Positions 22,726 through 31,448 of a stretch of 64,000 nucleotides of DNA are shown piece by piece. The first letter of the stretch is position 1. Each line of letters opens with the position of its first letter. The stretch spans positions 1 to 64,000 of the forward strand of contig NZ_FMAY01000017.1 in the NCBI RefSeq assembly GCF_900094925.1, written 5' to 3'. The DNA comes from Kosakonia oryzendophytica (GTDB lineage: Bacteria > Pseudomonadota > Gammaproteobacteria > Enterobacterales > Enterobacteriaceae). Made by a program: the position numbers and the translations under genes. The notes under the pieces are model-generated. The model had not been told where the DNA came from. It ran no database searches and saw nothing but the letters and a program-made list of their open reading frames with translations.

Positions 22726-23703
22726 TTAGCGATTTCCAAACAAGTCGGCAAAGCGTTTTTTGTTGGCTTCTGTATCCGCCAGCGCTTTTACCGCATCGAA
22801 AGGCATTAATTTGATGCTGTCTCGTGGCGGGAAACCGGCGGGTACCGGCAGTGCGGCATCAGCAGGTAGATATCCCTGTTGCAGCACCAGTTTTTGCCCC
22901 TCGTCAGAGAGCACAAAGTCGATAAACGCTTTTGCTCCCTCCGGGTTTTTCGCGCCTTTCAGCATCGCTACTGGCTCAGTGACGATACTGACGCCCTCTT
23001 TCGGGAACACAAACTCAATTGGCGCACCTTTGGCTTTTTCGCGGATTGCCATGTAATCCACCAGTACGCCATACGCTTTGCTGCCGGAAGTGATGGCGCT
23101 CATCACTGCGCCGTTACCGTTCTGCGGCATAGCGCCATTTTCTTTCAGCTTTTCGTAGTAGCCCCAACCCAACGCAGGATCCGTCATCAGCGTCGCCTGA
23201 TGAATTTGCGCCGCGCCGGAGTAAAGCGGGCTGGGCAAGGTGGTCATGTTTTTTAGTTCAGGTTTGAGCAAATCCTGCCAGGAGGTCGGTTTGACCGGGG
23301 CTTTGCTGTGATACGCAATGCCGGTGGTGATCAGTTTTGTGCCGTAGTAATAACCTTCTTTATCATAGAGTTGCGCAGCGAATCGCGCAGCCTGCGGCGA
23401 AGAATAAGGGGCCAGCAAGTGTTGTTGTTTCAGGGACTCCATGGTGACGCTGTCGGCAATCAACAGCACATCCGGCGCAGCGCCTCCGGCAGCGAGTTCT
23501 GCTTGCAGGCGGGCAATGAGTTTGCTGGTTCCATCGCGGATCCATTTCACTTCCATGTCCGGGTGCGCTTTTTCGAAAGCGCTGACGGTAACCTGCGCAT
23601 CTTCCGTCGGTTGGCTGGTGTAGAGGGTCAACGTGGATTTCGCAAAAGCCGTTGTGCTCATGATCGCCAACAACAGTGCCGTTAACGCCTTTTTTTTACT
23701 CAT
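22726..23703 (-). CDS. ABC transporter periplasmic substrate-binding protein, FbpA/AfuA-like
   Basis: A 325-residue precursor with a clear signal peptide (MSKKK, a hydrophobic core, then cleavage after AFA near residue 21). The mature part begins LTLYTSQPTED, typical of the extracellular solute-binding family 1/6 that includes ferric-iron, hexose-phosphate and 2-aminoethylphosphonate binders. RBS AAAGGGGATG precedes the ATG. It is first in the operon, with a Pho-type promoter candidate upstream. Ferric ion, a phosphorylated sugar or a phosphonate are all open possibilities. Confidence 0.88.
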   Translation of the reverse strand: MSKKKALTALLLAIMSTTAFAKSTLTLYTSQPTEDAQVTVSAFEKAHPDMEVKWIRDGTSKLIARLQAELAAGGAAPDVLLIADSVTMESLKQQHLLAPYSSPQAARFAAQLYDKEGYYYGTKLITTGIAYHSKAPVKPTSWQDLLKPELKNMTTLPSPLYSGAAQIHQATLMTDPALGWGYYEKLKENGAMPQNGNGAVMSAITSGSKAYGVLVDYMAIREKAKGAPIEFVFPKEGVSIVTEPVAMLKGAKNPEGAKAFIDFVLSDEGQKLVLQQGYLPADAALPVPAGFPPRDSIKLMPFDAVKALADTEANKKRFADLFGNR

Positions 23704-23732
23704 GGTTCATCCCCTTTGTTTTCGTTGCGACG

Positions 23733-23766
23733 ATTAAAACAAGGGAATTTGACAGAAATGTTACTG
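23733..23766 (-). promoter_or_regulatory. Candidate PhoB box plus -10 for the ABC operon
   Basis: On the minus strand, CAGTAAC, 4 bases, then CTGTCAA (23749-23766) resembles two direct pho half-sites 11 bases apart (4/7 and 6/7 to CTGTCAT). Exactly 10 bases further is TTTAAT, a fair -10. That is the layout of PhoB-activated promoters. The first half is weak, so this is a suggestion only. Confidence 0.4.
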
Positions 23767-23795
23767 ACGGGATGTTAATGCACGACGGAAATAAC

Positions 23796-23823
23796 GCGTC
23801 GCCGGTTTTACAACAGGCGACGC
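23796..23823 (-). terminator. Hairpin after metE, possible terminator
   Basis: GCGTCGCC and GGCGACGC form a perfect 8-base stem just past the metE stop. On the minus strand it is followed only by GTTATTTCC, so the T tract is poor. Confidence 0.55.
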
Positions 23824-23831
23824 GGGAAGGC

Positions 23832-26093
23832 TTAGGCCTGGCGCAGGTTCTGCGCCGCTTTCACCATGTTTGCCAGCGCACTGCGCGTTTCCGGCCAGCC
23901 ACGGGTTTTCAGACCGCAATCCGGGTTCACCCACAGACGCTCCGCCGGAATGCGCTGCGCCGCTTTCTGCAACAGCGCTTCAATCCACTCTACACTTGGC
24001 ACATTTGGCGAGTGAATGTCATACACGCCCGGTCCGATTTCGTTCGGGTATTCGAACTCTTCGAACGACTCCAGCAACTCCATATCAGAACGCGAGGTTT
24101 CAATGGTGATTACGTCCGCATCCAGCGCCGCGATAGAATCCATGATGTCATTAAACTCGCAGTAACACATGTGGGTGTGGATCTGCGTGTCATCTTTCGC
24201 CACTGCGGCGTTGATACGAAACGCTTCTACGCCCCATGCCAGATACGCATCCCAGTCGCTGCGGCGCAACGGCAAACCTTCACGCAGTGCCGGTTCGTCG
24301 ATTTGAATGATGCCGATGCCCGCCGCTTCCAGATCCGCCACTTCATCACGTAACGCCAGGGCAATCTGTTTGGCAATGGTTTCGCGGCTCACATCTTCAC
24401 GCGGGAACGACCAGCAGAGGATGGTAACCGGACCGGTCAGCATGCCTTTTACCGGTTTGTCAGTCAGTGACTGCGCATACTTCGCCCACTCCACCGTGAT
24501 CGCTTCCGGGCGGCTCACATCGCCGATCACGACAGGGGGTTTGACGCAGCGGGAACCGTAGCTCTGTACCCAGCCGTTTTGCGTGAAGACAAAACCGTCC
24601 AGATGCTCGCCAAAGTACTCCACCATGTCATTACGCTCGGCTTCACCGTGTACCAGTACATCCAGACCAAGACGCTCCTGCTCCACAATGGCCTGTTTGA
24701 TATGTTCGGCAATGCCGGTGCGGTAGTTGCCCGCATCCAAACGTCCCTGTTTGAAATCCAGACGCAGACCGCGGATCTCGGTCGTCTGCGGGAATGACCC
24801 GATAGTCGTGGTCGGCCATGCGGGCAGGTTAAAGCGCTGGCGCTGCGCCTGCGCACGCCTGGCGTACGGGTTGCCGCGCTGGCTGTCCTGCGCGGTGATC
24901 GCCGCCAGACGCCTGGCCACCGCTGGGTTATGCACACGGGTGGAGTGGCGACGCGCCTGGATCGGGGCGCTCCATTCATCCAATTGTTCGGTGTTGCCGC
25001 TGTTCAGCGCATCACGCAGCAGCGCCAGCTCCTGGCATTTTTGCAGCGCAAAGGCAAACCAGCTCTTCACTTCCGCATCAAGTCGCGTCTCTACGCTCAG
25101 ATCGATCGGGCTGTGCAGCAACGAGCAAGAGGACGCTACCCACAGCGCACGCTGGCCGACAATGTCTTTAAATTGCGCGTATTTTTCCGTCAGATCGGCG
25201 CGCCAGACGTTACGACCATTCACCAAACCGGCGGAGAGCAACCAGTCGGTCGGCAAACGTGTGTGCAGTTCAGCAACATTGTCGTTACCGTGCACCAGAT
25301 CGACATGCAAACCCTGCACCGGCAGCGCGGTGATGACGTCAAGGTTCGGGGTCACGCCTTCAAAGTAGGTGGTCAGCAGCAGTTTCACCTGACCTGCCAG
25401 CACGTCGTAAGCCGGTTTGAAGGCGTCCAGCCACGCCTGTGGCAACTCCAGCACCAGCGCGGGCTCATCAATCTGTACCCACTCAATACCGCGTTTCGCC
25501 AGTTCCGCGAGTACCTGTTTGTAAACCGGCAGAATGTCTGCCAGCAGGCTCAGACGGTCAAACTGTTCACCTTTGACTTTGCCCAGCCACAGATACGTGA
25601 CCGGCCCCAGTAGTACAGGTTTGATCTTGTGGCCCAGCGCCAGCGCTTCATCGACTTCATCAAGTAACTGAGTCCAGGTCAGTTTAAACTGCTGGCCTTT
25701 ACTGAATTCCGGCACCATGTAGTGGTAGTTGGTGTTAAACCATTTGGTCATTTCGGCGGCCGCAGCTGGCTCGCCAGTGGGTGCGCGACCGCGGCCAATG
25801 CGGAACAGGGTGTCGATATCAACAGAGCCGTCGTTGTTCTGATGACGAGCCGGCACGTTGCCTAACAGCAGGCTGGTGGTCAGAACATGGTCGTACCAGG
25901 CAAAGTCGCCTACCGGCAGCAGATCGATGCCTGCGGCTTTTTGCTGCTCCCAGTGACGGGCGCGCAGTTCGCGACCTACCGCCAGCAGTTCTTCACGGGT
26001 GGCGTTACCCGCCCAGTAGCTTTCTTGCGCTTTTTTCAACTCGCGACGCAGGCCAACGCGAGGGAAACCGAGGGTGTGATTAAGAATTGTCAT
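23832..26093 (-). CDS. metE: Cobalamin-independent methionine synthase MetE
   Basis: Transfers a methyl group from 5-methyltetrahydropteroyltri-glutamate to homocysteine. The 753 residues match E. coli: two TIM barrels, with the zinc site in the C-terminal one. Likely zinc ligands are His and Cys in HMCYCEFND and Cys in [11 protein letters not shown]. It is divergent from its activator gene metR. Its leader (26094 to about 26254) contains an ERIC element, placed between the probable promoter and the AAAGAGG ribosome binding site. Confidence 0.98.
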   Translation of the reverse strand: MTILNHTLGFPRVGLRRELKKAQESYWAGNATREELLAVGRELRARHWEQQKAAGIDLLPVGDFAWYDHVLTTSLLLGNVPARHQNNDGSVDIDTLFRIGRGRAPTGEPAAAAEMTKWFNTNYHYMVPEFSKGQQFKLTWTQLLDEVDEALALGHKIKPVLLGPVTYLWLGKVKGEQFDRLSLLADILPVYKQVLAELAKRGIEWVQIDEPALVLELPQAWLDAFKPAYDVLAGQVKLLLTTYFEGVTPNLDVITALPVQGLHVDLVHGNDNVAELHTRLPTDWLLSAGLVNGRNVWRADLTEKYAQFKDIVGQRALWVASSCSLLHSPIDLSVETRLDAEVKSWFAFALQKCQELALLRDALNSGNTEQLDEWSAPIQARRHSTRVHNPAVARRLAAITAQDSQRGNPYARRAQAQRQRFNLPAWPTTTIGSFPQTTEIRGLRLDFKQGRLDAGNYRTGIAEHIKQAIVEQERLGLDVLVHGEAERNDMVEYFGEHLDGFVFTQNGWVQSYGSRCVKPPVVIGDVSRPEAITVEWAKYAQSLTDKPVKGMLTGPVTILCWSFPREDVSRETIAKQIALALRDEVADLEAAGIGIIQIDEPALREGLPLRRSDWDAYLAWGVEAFRINAAVAKDDTQIHTHMCYCEFNDIMDSIAALDADVITIETSRSDMELLESFEEFEYPNEIGPGVYDIHSPNVPSVEWIEALLQKAAQRIPAERLWVNPDCGLKTRGWPETRSALANMVKAAQNLRQA

Positions 26094-26117
26094 TTTTAGC
26101 CTCTTTAATAGGTTAAT

Positions 26118-26241
26118 CCAAAGGATTTCGGATTAAGGGAAGGCGGCAAACTCAGGGAGCCCCAGGAGCTTACTCAAGTAAGTGACTGGGGGACGTGAGT
26201 GAAGCCAACGCACCATTAATTCGAAAGACGAAGGATTTTGG
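26118..26241. repeat. ERIC (IRU) element in the metE leader
   Basis: The centre CCCAGGAGCTTACTCAAGTA, followed by AGTGACTGGGGG, is the hallmark core of ERIC, the basis of the ERIC-PCR primers. GGAAGGCGGCAAAC on the left and GAAGCCAACGCACC on the right complete the imperfect palindrome. Both ends begin CCAAA when read inward. The length is 124 bases, as expected for a full element. It lies 25 bases before the metE ATG. Confidence 0.9.
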
Positions 26242-26263
26242 ACGTCCAGATGTTTACACATCT
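26240..26263. promoter_or_regulatory. MetJ operator, three tandem met boxes
   Basis: GGACGTCC, AGATGTTT and ACACATCT lie head to tail, and each matches 6 of 8 bases of the met box AGACGTCT. MetJ with S-adenosylmethionine binds such tandem boxes. They overlap the putative -35 region of metR and the probable start of metE transcription, so both genes could be repressed. The overlapping -10s are TATAAT (metR, 26263-26268) and TATAGA (metE, 26261-26266). Confidence 0.75.
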
Positions 26264-26293
26264 ATAATTCGCAAGTACTGTATATTCCTCAAG

Positions 26294-26327
26294 CGCAAAT
26301 TGTTCATGCCGGAGTGAAGGACTTTCA
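26294..26327. promoter_or_regulatory. MetR binding region
   Basis: TGAAGGACTTTCA (26315-26327) fits the MetR palindrome TGAA-N5-TTCA perfectly. A second, half-conserved copy (TGAACAATTTGCG on the minus strand) lies at 26294-26306, centred 21 bases away. With a metE start near 26254 they would lie near -67 and -46, as for a LysR-type activator. The upstream site also covers the metR ribosome binding site. Confidence 0.6.
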
Positions 26328-27280
26328 TGATCGAGATTAAACACCTGAAAACGCTACAAGCGTTACGGAACAGCGGGTCGCTTGCGGCGGCGGCGGCGAC
26401 GCTGCACCAGACGCAATCCGCCCTTTCCCACCAGTTCAGCGATCTGGAACAACGCCTTGGCTTCCGGCTCTTTGTCCGTAAAAGCCAGCCATTACGCTTT
26501 ACGCCGCAGGGCGAGATCCTGCTGCAACTGGCCAATCAGGTGCTGCCGCAAATCAGTCGCGCGCTGCAATCCTGCAATGAACCGCAGCAAACCACGCTGC
26601 GTATCGCGATTGAATGCCATAGCTGTATCCAGTGGCTTACGCCAGCGCTTGAGAACTTCCGCCAGCACTGGCCGCAGGTTGAGATGGATTTCAAATCCGG
26701 TGTGACGTTTGATCCGCAGCCTGCGCTGCAACAGGGCGAATTGGATCTGGTGATGACGTCAGACATCCTGCCGCGCAGCGGTCTACACTATTCGCCGATG
26801 TTTGATTTTGAGGTGCGATTGGTAGTGGCACCGGATCATCCACTGGCGGCGAAAGCGCGCATCACGCCGGATGATATCGCTGGCGAAACGCTGTTGATCT
26901 ACCCGGTGCAGCGCAGCCGCCTTGATATCTGGCGTCATTTTCTGCAACCGGCTGGCATCAGTCCGTCGCTCAAAAGCGTGGATAACACATTACTGCTGAT
27001 TCAGATGGTGGCCGCCCGCATGGGGATAGCAGCGTTGCCGCACTGGGTCGTGGAGAGTTTTGAACGCCAGGGTCTGGTGGTGACCAAAACCCTGGGTGAA
27101 GGATTGTGGAGCCGGTTGTACGCTGCCGTACGGGATGGCGAGCAGCGTCAGCCGATTACGGAAGCGTTTATTCGCTCAGCGCGGAACCACGCTTGCGATC
27201 ATCTGCCGTTTGTGCGGAGCGCGGAGCGACCCAACGCCGATGCACCCACAGCGAGGCCATTATCACCGCACCACCCATAA
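26327..27280 (+). CDS. metR: HTH-type transcriptional regulator MetR
   Basis: LysR-type regulator that uses homocysteine as co-effector to activate metE and other methionine genes. The 317 residues match E. coli. The winged helix-turn-helix is at residues 1-60 ([20 protein letters not shown]), and the effector-binding domain at ~90-300. Its last 113 bases overlap the convergent bioP gene. Confidence 0.97.
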   Translation: MIEIKHLKTLQALRNSGSLAAAAATLHQTQSALSHQFSDLEQRLGFRLFVRKSQPLRFTPQGEILLQLANQVLPQISRALQSCNEPQQTTLRIAIECHSCIQWLTPALENFRQHWPQVEMDFKSGVTFDPQPALQQGELDLVMTSDILPRSGLHYSPMFDFEVRLVVAPDHPLAAKARITPDDIAGETLLIYPVQRSRLDIWRHFLQPAGISPSLKSVDNTLLLIQMVAARMGIAALPHWVVESFERQGLVVTKTLGEGLWSRLYAAVRDGEQRQPITEAFIRSARNHACDHLPFVRSAERPNADAPTARPLSPHHP

Positions 27281-28067
27281 TAAAACTCGGCCAGTGCGGT
27301 TGTTCCTGCCAGATAGCCAGATTCACTAATAACCCGGCGGGAACGTGCACATTGTTCATAATGCCGAGCGTACCGGCGTCTACCTGGGTGGCGCCGTAGT
27401 TCCACATAAAGTAACCCAGCCCGGACGCCACAACGCCCAGCCAGACCAGTACGCTCCACTGCAACGTCGTCGTCGGCAATTTCTGCGGGTTGCCCAGCAC
27501 AAACCACGCGATAATCGCCACCACAAACGCACCGAGATAGAACCAGGCAAAGGCGTTATGCTGCGGCATCGGGCGCGTCTCCATCAGGCGTTTATAACCC
27601 ACCATGCCGATGGCGAAGCTGATGTTCGCCAGTTGCACCAGAATCAGTCCCACCCAGAAGTGATCGCTCACTTTGTCGTAGCGGATGATCGCCGCACCAA
27701 TCACCGCCAGCCCGGCGCTCAGTGCGTAGCTCCAGCGCAGCCCGCGCTTGCTCAACAGATCGTAAATCAGGGTGATATACAGCGGCGTAAAGACCGTAAA
27801 CAGCAGGAATTCAGACACGGTCAGATAGAGATACGCCTGGAAGCTGAACAGATACATAATGCCCAGTTGCAACGCCCCCACCAGCATATACAGCCCGAGG
27901 GTTTTCAGGCTGTGCCCACGCGCGCGCAGGAACGGTAAAAATACCAGTGCCGCCAGTCCCACACGCATCAGCACGGAGAAGTAGCTGTCGACATGGCCGG
28001 CCAGGTATTCGCCAATCAGGCTAAAGGAAAAGGCCCACAGGATCGTGGTGGTAATCAGTAACGCCAC
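27168..28067 (-). CDS. bioP: Biotin transporter BioP (YigM), EamA/DMT family
   Basis: Inner membrane protein with ten hydrophobic helices in two EamA repeats. E. coli YigM is the known biotin importer. The GTG at 28067 gives 299 residues, the E. coli length, and is preceded by GAGATATTCATT. A longer frame from a GTG at 28097 adds an unconserved MCSLFCEIF segment and is less likely. The 3' end overlaps metR by 113 bases on the opposite strand. Confidence 0.9.
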   Translation of the reverse strand: MALLITTTILWAFSFSLIGEYLAGHVDSYFSVLMRVGLAALVFLPFLRARGHSLKTLGLYMLVGALQLGIMYLFSFQAYLYLTVSEFLLFTVFTPLYITLIYDLLSKRGLRWSYALSAGLAVIGAAIIRYDKVSDHFWVGLILVQLANISFAIGMVGYKRLMETRPMPQHNAFAWFYLGAFVVAIIAWFVLGNPQKLPTTTLQWSVLVWLGVVASGLGYFMWNYGATQVDAGTLGIMNNVHVPAGLLVNLAIWQEQPHWPSFIMGGAVIMASLWVHRRWVAPRSAQTADDRKRGSALSE

Positions 28068-28175
28068 AATGAATATCTCGCAGAAGAGTGAACACACATT
28101 GTAGCGAACTCAGTTGTGCAAAGTTTGAGTTTTTAGTTGACGTGTGGTTAATAAGCAACCACACGTCAATATTAA

Positions 28176-28976
28176 TCAATCAAGGAACAACTTGCGCAGA
28201 TAATTCGGGACGGCGTTGTCGGCATTGGTGCCGATCACTTCAAGCTCCGGATGCAACTCTTTCAGGCGCTGATGAGCATTGCCCATAATGCAGCCTTTGC
28301 CCGCCATGGACAGCATCTCGGCATCGTTCATGCCGTCGCCAAACGCGATGCACTCTTTCAGGCTGTAACCCAGCGCACCAGCCACCGCTTCCAGGGCATG
28401 CCCCTTCGAAACGCCGCCCGCCATCACTTCCAGACAGGTCAGGGTAGAGAAACTGACGTTCACGCGATCGCCCCAGCGTGCGTTAATCGCCTGCTCCAGC
28501 GGCAGCAATTTTTCATGGCTTTCGCAGGTGAAAAAGACTTTACTGATACCGTCTGTCTCCAGCATTCCGGGTTCATACAGGGAGTACTGGAACACCGCCT
28601 CTTTGAAAAAGCGCATCTCGTCAGGGCGGTGACGGTTCATAAACCACTCATCATCGCGATAGACGTTAGTCACAATATCCGGTTCGTTATGCACCACACC
28701 AAACAGATCGGCGGCAATATCGCGATCCAGATTGTGGGTAAAGACCAGATGGCCGTCGGTATCGTGCACGCGCGCGCCGTTAGAGGTAATCATATAGGCT
28801 TTGATGCCCAGATTATCGCGGATTTGCCCGACATCCACATGATGGCGGCCGGTAGCAAAAACAAAATTGACGCCACGCGCGGTCAGCAGTTTTAACGTTT
28901 CTTTGGCGAAAGGCGACAGTGTGTGGTCGGGGGAGAGCAAGGTACCATCTAAATCAGACGCAACAACCTGGTACAT
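28176..28976 (-). CDS. yigL: HAD-IIB sugar/pyridoxal phosphatase YigL
   Basis: Cof-type HAD phosphatase. E. coli YigL acts on pyridoxal phosphate and on sugar phosphates, and helps recovery from glucose-phosphate stress. The start at 28976 (MYQVVASDLDGTLL) gives 266 residues. Motif I is DLDGTLL, motif II is TSNGA, and motif IV is FGDGMNDAEML. The upstream open frame has no support. It lies 25 bases after pldB. Confidence 0.94.
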   Translation of the reverse strand: MYQVVASDLDGTLLSPDHTLSPFAKETLKLLTARGVNFVFATGRHHVDVGQIRDNLGIKAYMITSNGARVHDTDGHLVFTHNLDRDIAADLFGVVHNEPDIVTNVYRDDEWFMNRHRPDEMRFFKEAVFQYSLYEPGMLETDGISKVFFTCESHEKLLPLEQAINARWGDRVNVSFSTLTCLEVMAGGVSKGHALEAVAGALGYSLKECIAFGDGMNDAEMLSMAGKGCIMGNAHQRLKELHPELEVIGTNADNAVPNYLRKLFLD

Positions 28977-29001
28977 AAGAAAATTTAACCTCAATAAGTC
29001 A

Positions 29002-29994
29002 TCAGTTATGCCGGTCGAAAAATTCGACGATGGCGTTGAGCGCGACCGAGCGCATAGCGTCCTTTTCAAAAAGGATCTCATGGTACGCGCCTTGAATGAC
29101 AAGCGGTTTGCCTCCTTCACAGGGGTGGCCTGCCGCGGCGCGAATGTCGCAGAAGCGTTGCAACATGCGGTTATCCACCACATGCTCCTCTTCTGCCTGA
29201 ACGATCAGTGTTGGGGTGGTATCTTTTTCCGCACCCGCCAGCGCCTGTTCACCCGCCTGAATGCCTTCCCGCACCCAGTGCCAGGTCGGCCCGCCCACGC
29301 GGAGCTTCGGCTCATCGGCATAAAAACGCAGGTTACGCCGGTAGCGCTCACGACTGTGCGTCAGCACGTTAATGGCGAAGGGCAACGCGCGCCAGCTCCC
29401 GGTACCGATGGCATAGCCCTCGCGGATACTGCGGTAACTCTCCGCCCAGTCGAGCAAGGGGCGCACCATCCAGTCAGGAAGATGAATGATAATGCCGAAC
29501 ATGGGCGCACACAGCGCAATGGCGTCACACGCCTGTGGATAGCGCTGTAAAAAGAGTTCAGCAATCGCGCCGCCCATGGAGTGCGCCAGAATATAGCGTT
29601 TACGCCACGACCCGCTGGCGACTTCCTGATCCCAGAAGGCCGCCAAATCATCGACATAATCGCTAAAATTAACCACATGGCCACGGTGCGTATCCGCCAG
29701 CATTCGCCCGGAACGCCCCTGACCGCGATGATCGAGAATCAGCACATCAAAACCGAGGTGGAACAGGTCGTACGCCAGTTCCGCATACTTCACATAACTT
29801 TCTATACGGCCAGGGCAAACGACAATCAAACGATCGTTGCCCTGCGCGCGAAACCGGACAAAACGCACCGGCACATCATCCACACCGGTAAACTCCGCCT
29901 CTTCACGCGAGCGCCAGAAGTCCATCAGTGGCCCCATGGTAAAAGCCGCGAACGCTTTTTCTCTGGTTTCCCATGCTGTTTTTTGCCGAAACAT
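29002..29994 (-). CDS. pldB: Lysophospholipase L2 PldB
   Basis: Inner-membrane-associated alpha/beta hydrolase that removes the acyl chain from lysophospholipids. GxSxG nucleophile elbow AHSMGG, the Asp in VQAEEEHVVDN-type sequence, and His in GAYHEILFEKD. The ATG at 29994 (MFRQKTAWETREKAF) aligns with E. coli and gives 330 residues; an in-frame ATG at 30018 is an alternative. It is divergent from rhtB and followed by yigL. Confidence 0.93.
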   Translation of the reverse strand: MFRQKTAWETREKAFAAFTMGPLMDFWRSREEAEFTGVDDVPVRFVRFRAQGNDRLIVVCPGRIESYVKYAELAYDLFHLGFDVLILDHRGQGRSGRMLADTHRGHVVNFSDYVDDLAAFWDQEVASGSWRKRYILAHSMGGAIAELFLQRYPQACDAIALCAPMFGIIIHLPDWMVRPLLDWAESYRSIREGYAIGTGSWRALPFAINVLTHSRERYRRNLRFYADEPKLRVGGPTWHWVREGIQAGEQALAGAEKDTTPTLIVQAEEEHVVDNRMLQRFCDIRAAAGHPCEGGKPLVIQGAYHEILFEKDAMRSVALNAIVEFFDRHN

Positions 29995-30103
29995 TGGGAT
30001 TTCGCCCCTGTTAGCCATGTAAAATCGTTTTTTTGTGACCAATAGCAAATTCCGCTGACAATAGCGTATTGTGGCATAAAAACAGACATCCAGGGAGTTT
30101 CTC

Positions 30104-30724
30104 ATGACCTTCGAATGGTGGTTTGCCTACCTGCTGACATCTTTAATCCTGAGCCTGTCCCCCGGTTCTGGCGCAATCAATACCATGACCACCTCCATCA
30201 ACCATGGCTATCGCGGCGCGGCAGCATCCATTGCCGGGTTGCAAACCGGTTTAGGCATTCATATTGTGCTGGTTGGCGTGGGGCTGGGAACACTGTTCTC
30301 CCGTTCAGTGCTGGCGTTCGAGGTGTTGAAATGGGCGGGCGCAGCGTACCTGATTTGGCTGGGGATCCAGCAATGGCGTGCCGCAGGCGCTATCGACCTC
30401 AATACGCTGGCGCAAACCCAGTCGCGCGGGCGTCTGTTTAAGCGGGCGGTGTTTGTGAACCTGACCAACCCGAAAAGCATCGTATTTCTTGCCGCGCTGT
30501 TCCCACAGTTTATTGTGCCAAACCAGCCACAGGTGATGCAGTATGTGGTACTCGGCGTCACAACCATTGTGGTGGATATTATCGTGATGATTGGTTATGC
30601 CACGCTGGCGCAGCGCATCGCGGTATGGATCAAAGGTCCGCATCAAATGAAAGCGCTGAACAAGGTATTTGGTTCGCTGTTTATGCTGGTCGGCGCGCTG
30701 CTGGCCTCCGCAAGGCACGCCTGA
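30104..30724 (+). CDS. rhtB: Homoserine/homoserine lactone efflux protein RhtB
   Basis: LysE-family exporter of homoserine and its lactone. The 206 residues are near identical in outline to E. coli, with about six hydrophobic helices and the N-terminal [11 protein letters not shown] signature. RBS GGGAG lies 7 bases before the ATG. It is convergent with rhtC across a REP-like palindrome. Confidence 0.96.
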   Translation: MTFEWWFAYLLTSLILSLSPGSGAINTMTTSINHGYRGAAASIAGLQTGLGIHIVLVGVGLGTLFSRSVLAFEVLKWAGAAYLIWLGIQQWRAAGAIDLNTLAQTQSRGRLFKRAVFVNLTNPKSIVFLAALFPQFIVPNQPQVMQYVVLGVTTIVVDIIVMIGYATLAQRIAVWIKGPHQMKALNKVFGSLFMLVGALLASARHA

Positions 30725-30730
30725 ACATGA

Positions 30731-30758
30731 TGCCCGGTGGCGCAACGCTAACCGGGCA
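30731..30758. repeat. REP-like palindrome between rhtB and rhtC
   Basis: TGCCCGGT and ACCGGGCA enclose GGCGCAACGCTA, the form of a REP unit. It lies in the 42-base convergent gap and could act as a mutual transcript end. Confidence 0.65.
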
Positions 30759-30766
30759 AAACGGGC

Positions 30767-31387
30767 TTAACGAGAGATGATCAGATGAATGCCGAAACCG
30801 GCGAACAGCGCACCGGCGAAACCGTCGATCCACTTCGCCAGACGCTGATAACCACGACGGATCTTCGGCAAGGCGAACAGACTGGCCACCACAGTAAACC
30901 AGGCGAATGTTTCCAGCGCAATCAACACAAAGATGCCCCAACGCGCGCCCGCGCCTACGCTGTCACCGACAAACAGCGAAAACACCGAACCAAAATAGAT
31001 GATCGCTTTCGGGTTAGCGAGGTTAGTGAGTAAGCCTTTCATAAAGCTGCGACCGCTGGCCGCCAGCTCAACCTGCGGCGCATCGCCGCTTTTCTGTTCT
31101 TTTTTCAGCGCCCCACGCAGCATCTGATAACCCATCCAGCACAGGTACAAGCCGCCGCCCACCATAATAATGTTATGCAGCCAGGCCATTTTTTCGAGGA
31201 TCAGGTTCAGCCCGAGCAGCGCCACGCCAGCCCAGACCATGACACCGGTGGTAATACCGAGTACGCCCATCATCGCTTCTTTACGCGAGCGGCTCACGGC
31301 AGTTTGAGAGACGAAGAAGAAATCCGGACCGGGGCTCATCAGTGCAACAATGTGCACAAGCGCAACGGTGAGAAATAGCATCAACAT
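30767..31387 (-). CDS. rhtC: Threonine efflux protein RhtC
   Basis: LysE-family exporter of threonine. The 206 residues have the family N terminus ALMSPGPDFFFVSQTA and about six transmembrane helices. It is paralogous to rhtB, which points towards it from the opposite strand, and lies 61 bases downstream of recQ on recQ's strand. Confidence 0.96.
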   Translation of the reverse strand: MLMLFLTVALVHIVALMSPGPDFFFVSQTAVSRSRKEAMMGVLGITTGVMVWAGVALLGLNLILEKMAWLHNIIMVGGGLYLCWMGYQMLRGALKKEQKSGDAPQVELAASGRSFMKGLLTNLANPKAIIYFGSVFSLFVGDSVGAGARWGIFVLIALETFAWFTVVASLFALPKIRRGYQRLAKWIDGFAGALFAGFGIHLIISR

Positions 31388-31448
31388 AGATAACTCGCGG
31401 GGAAAGAGTTCAGTGAGTCATTATCCTCGCACTTTTCCTGCGGGCTGA

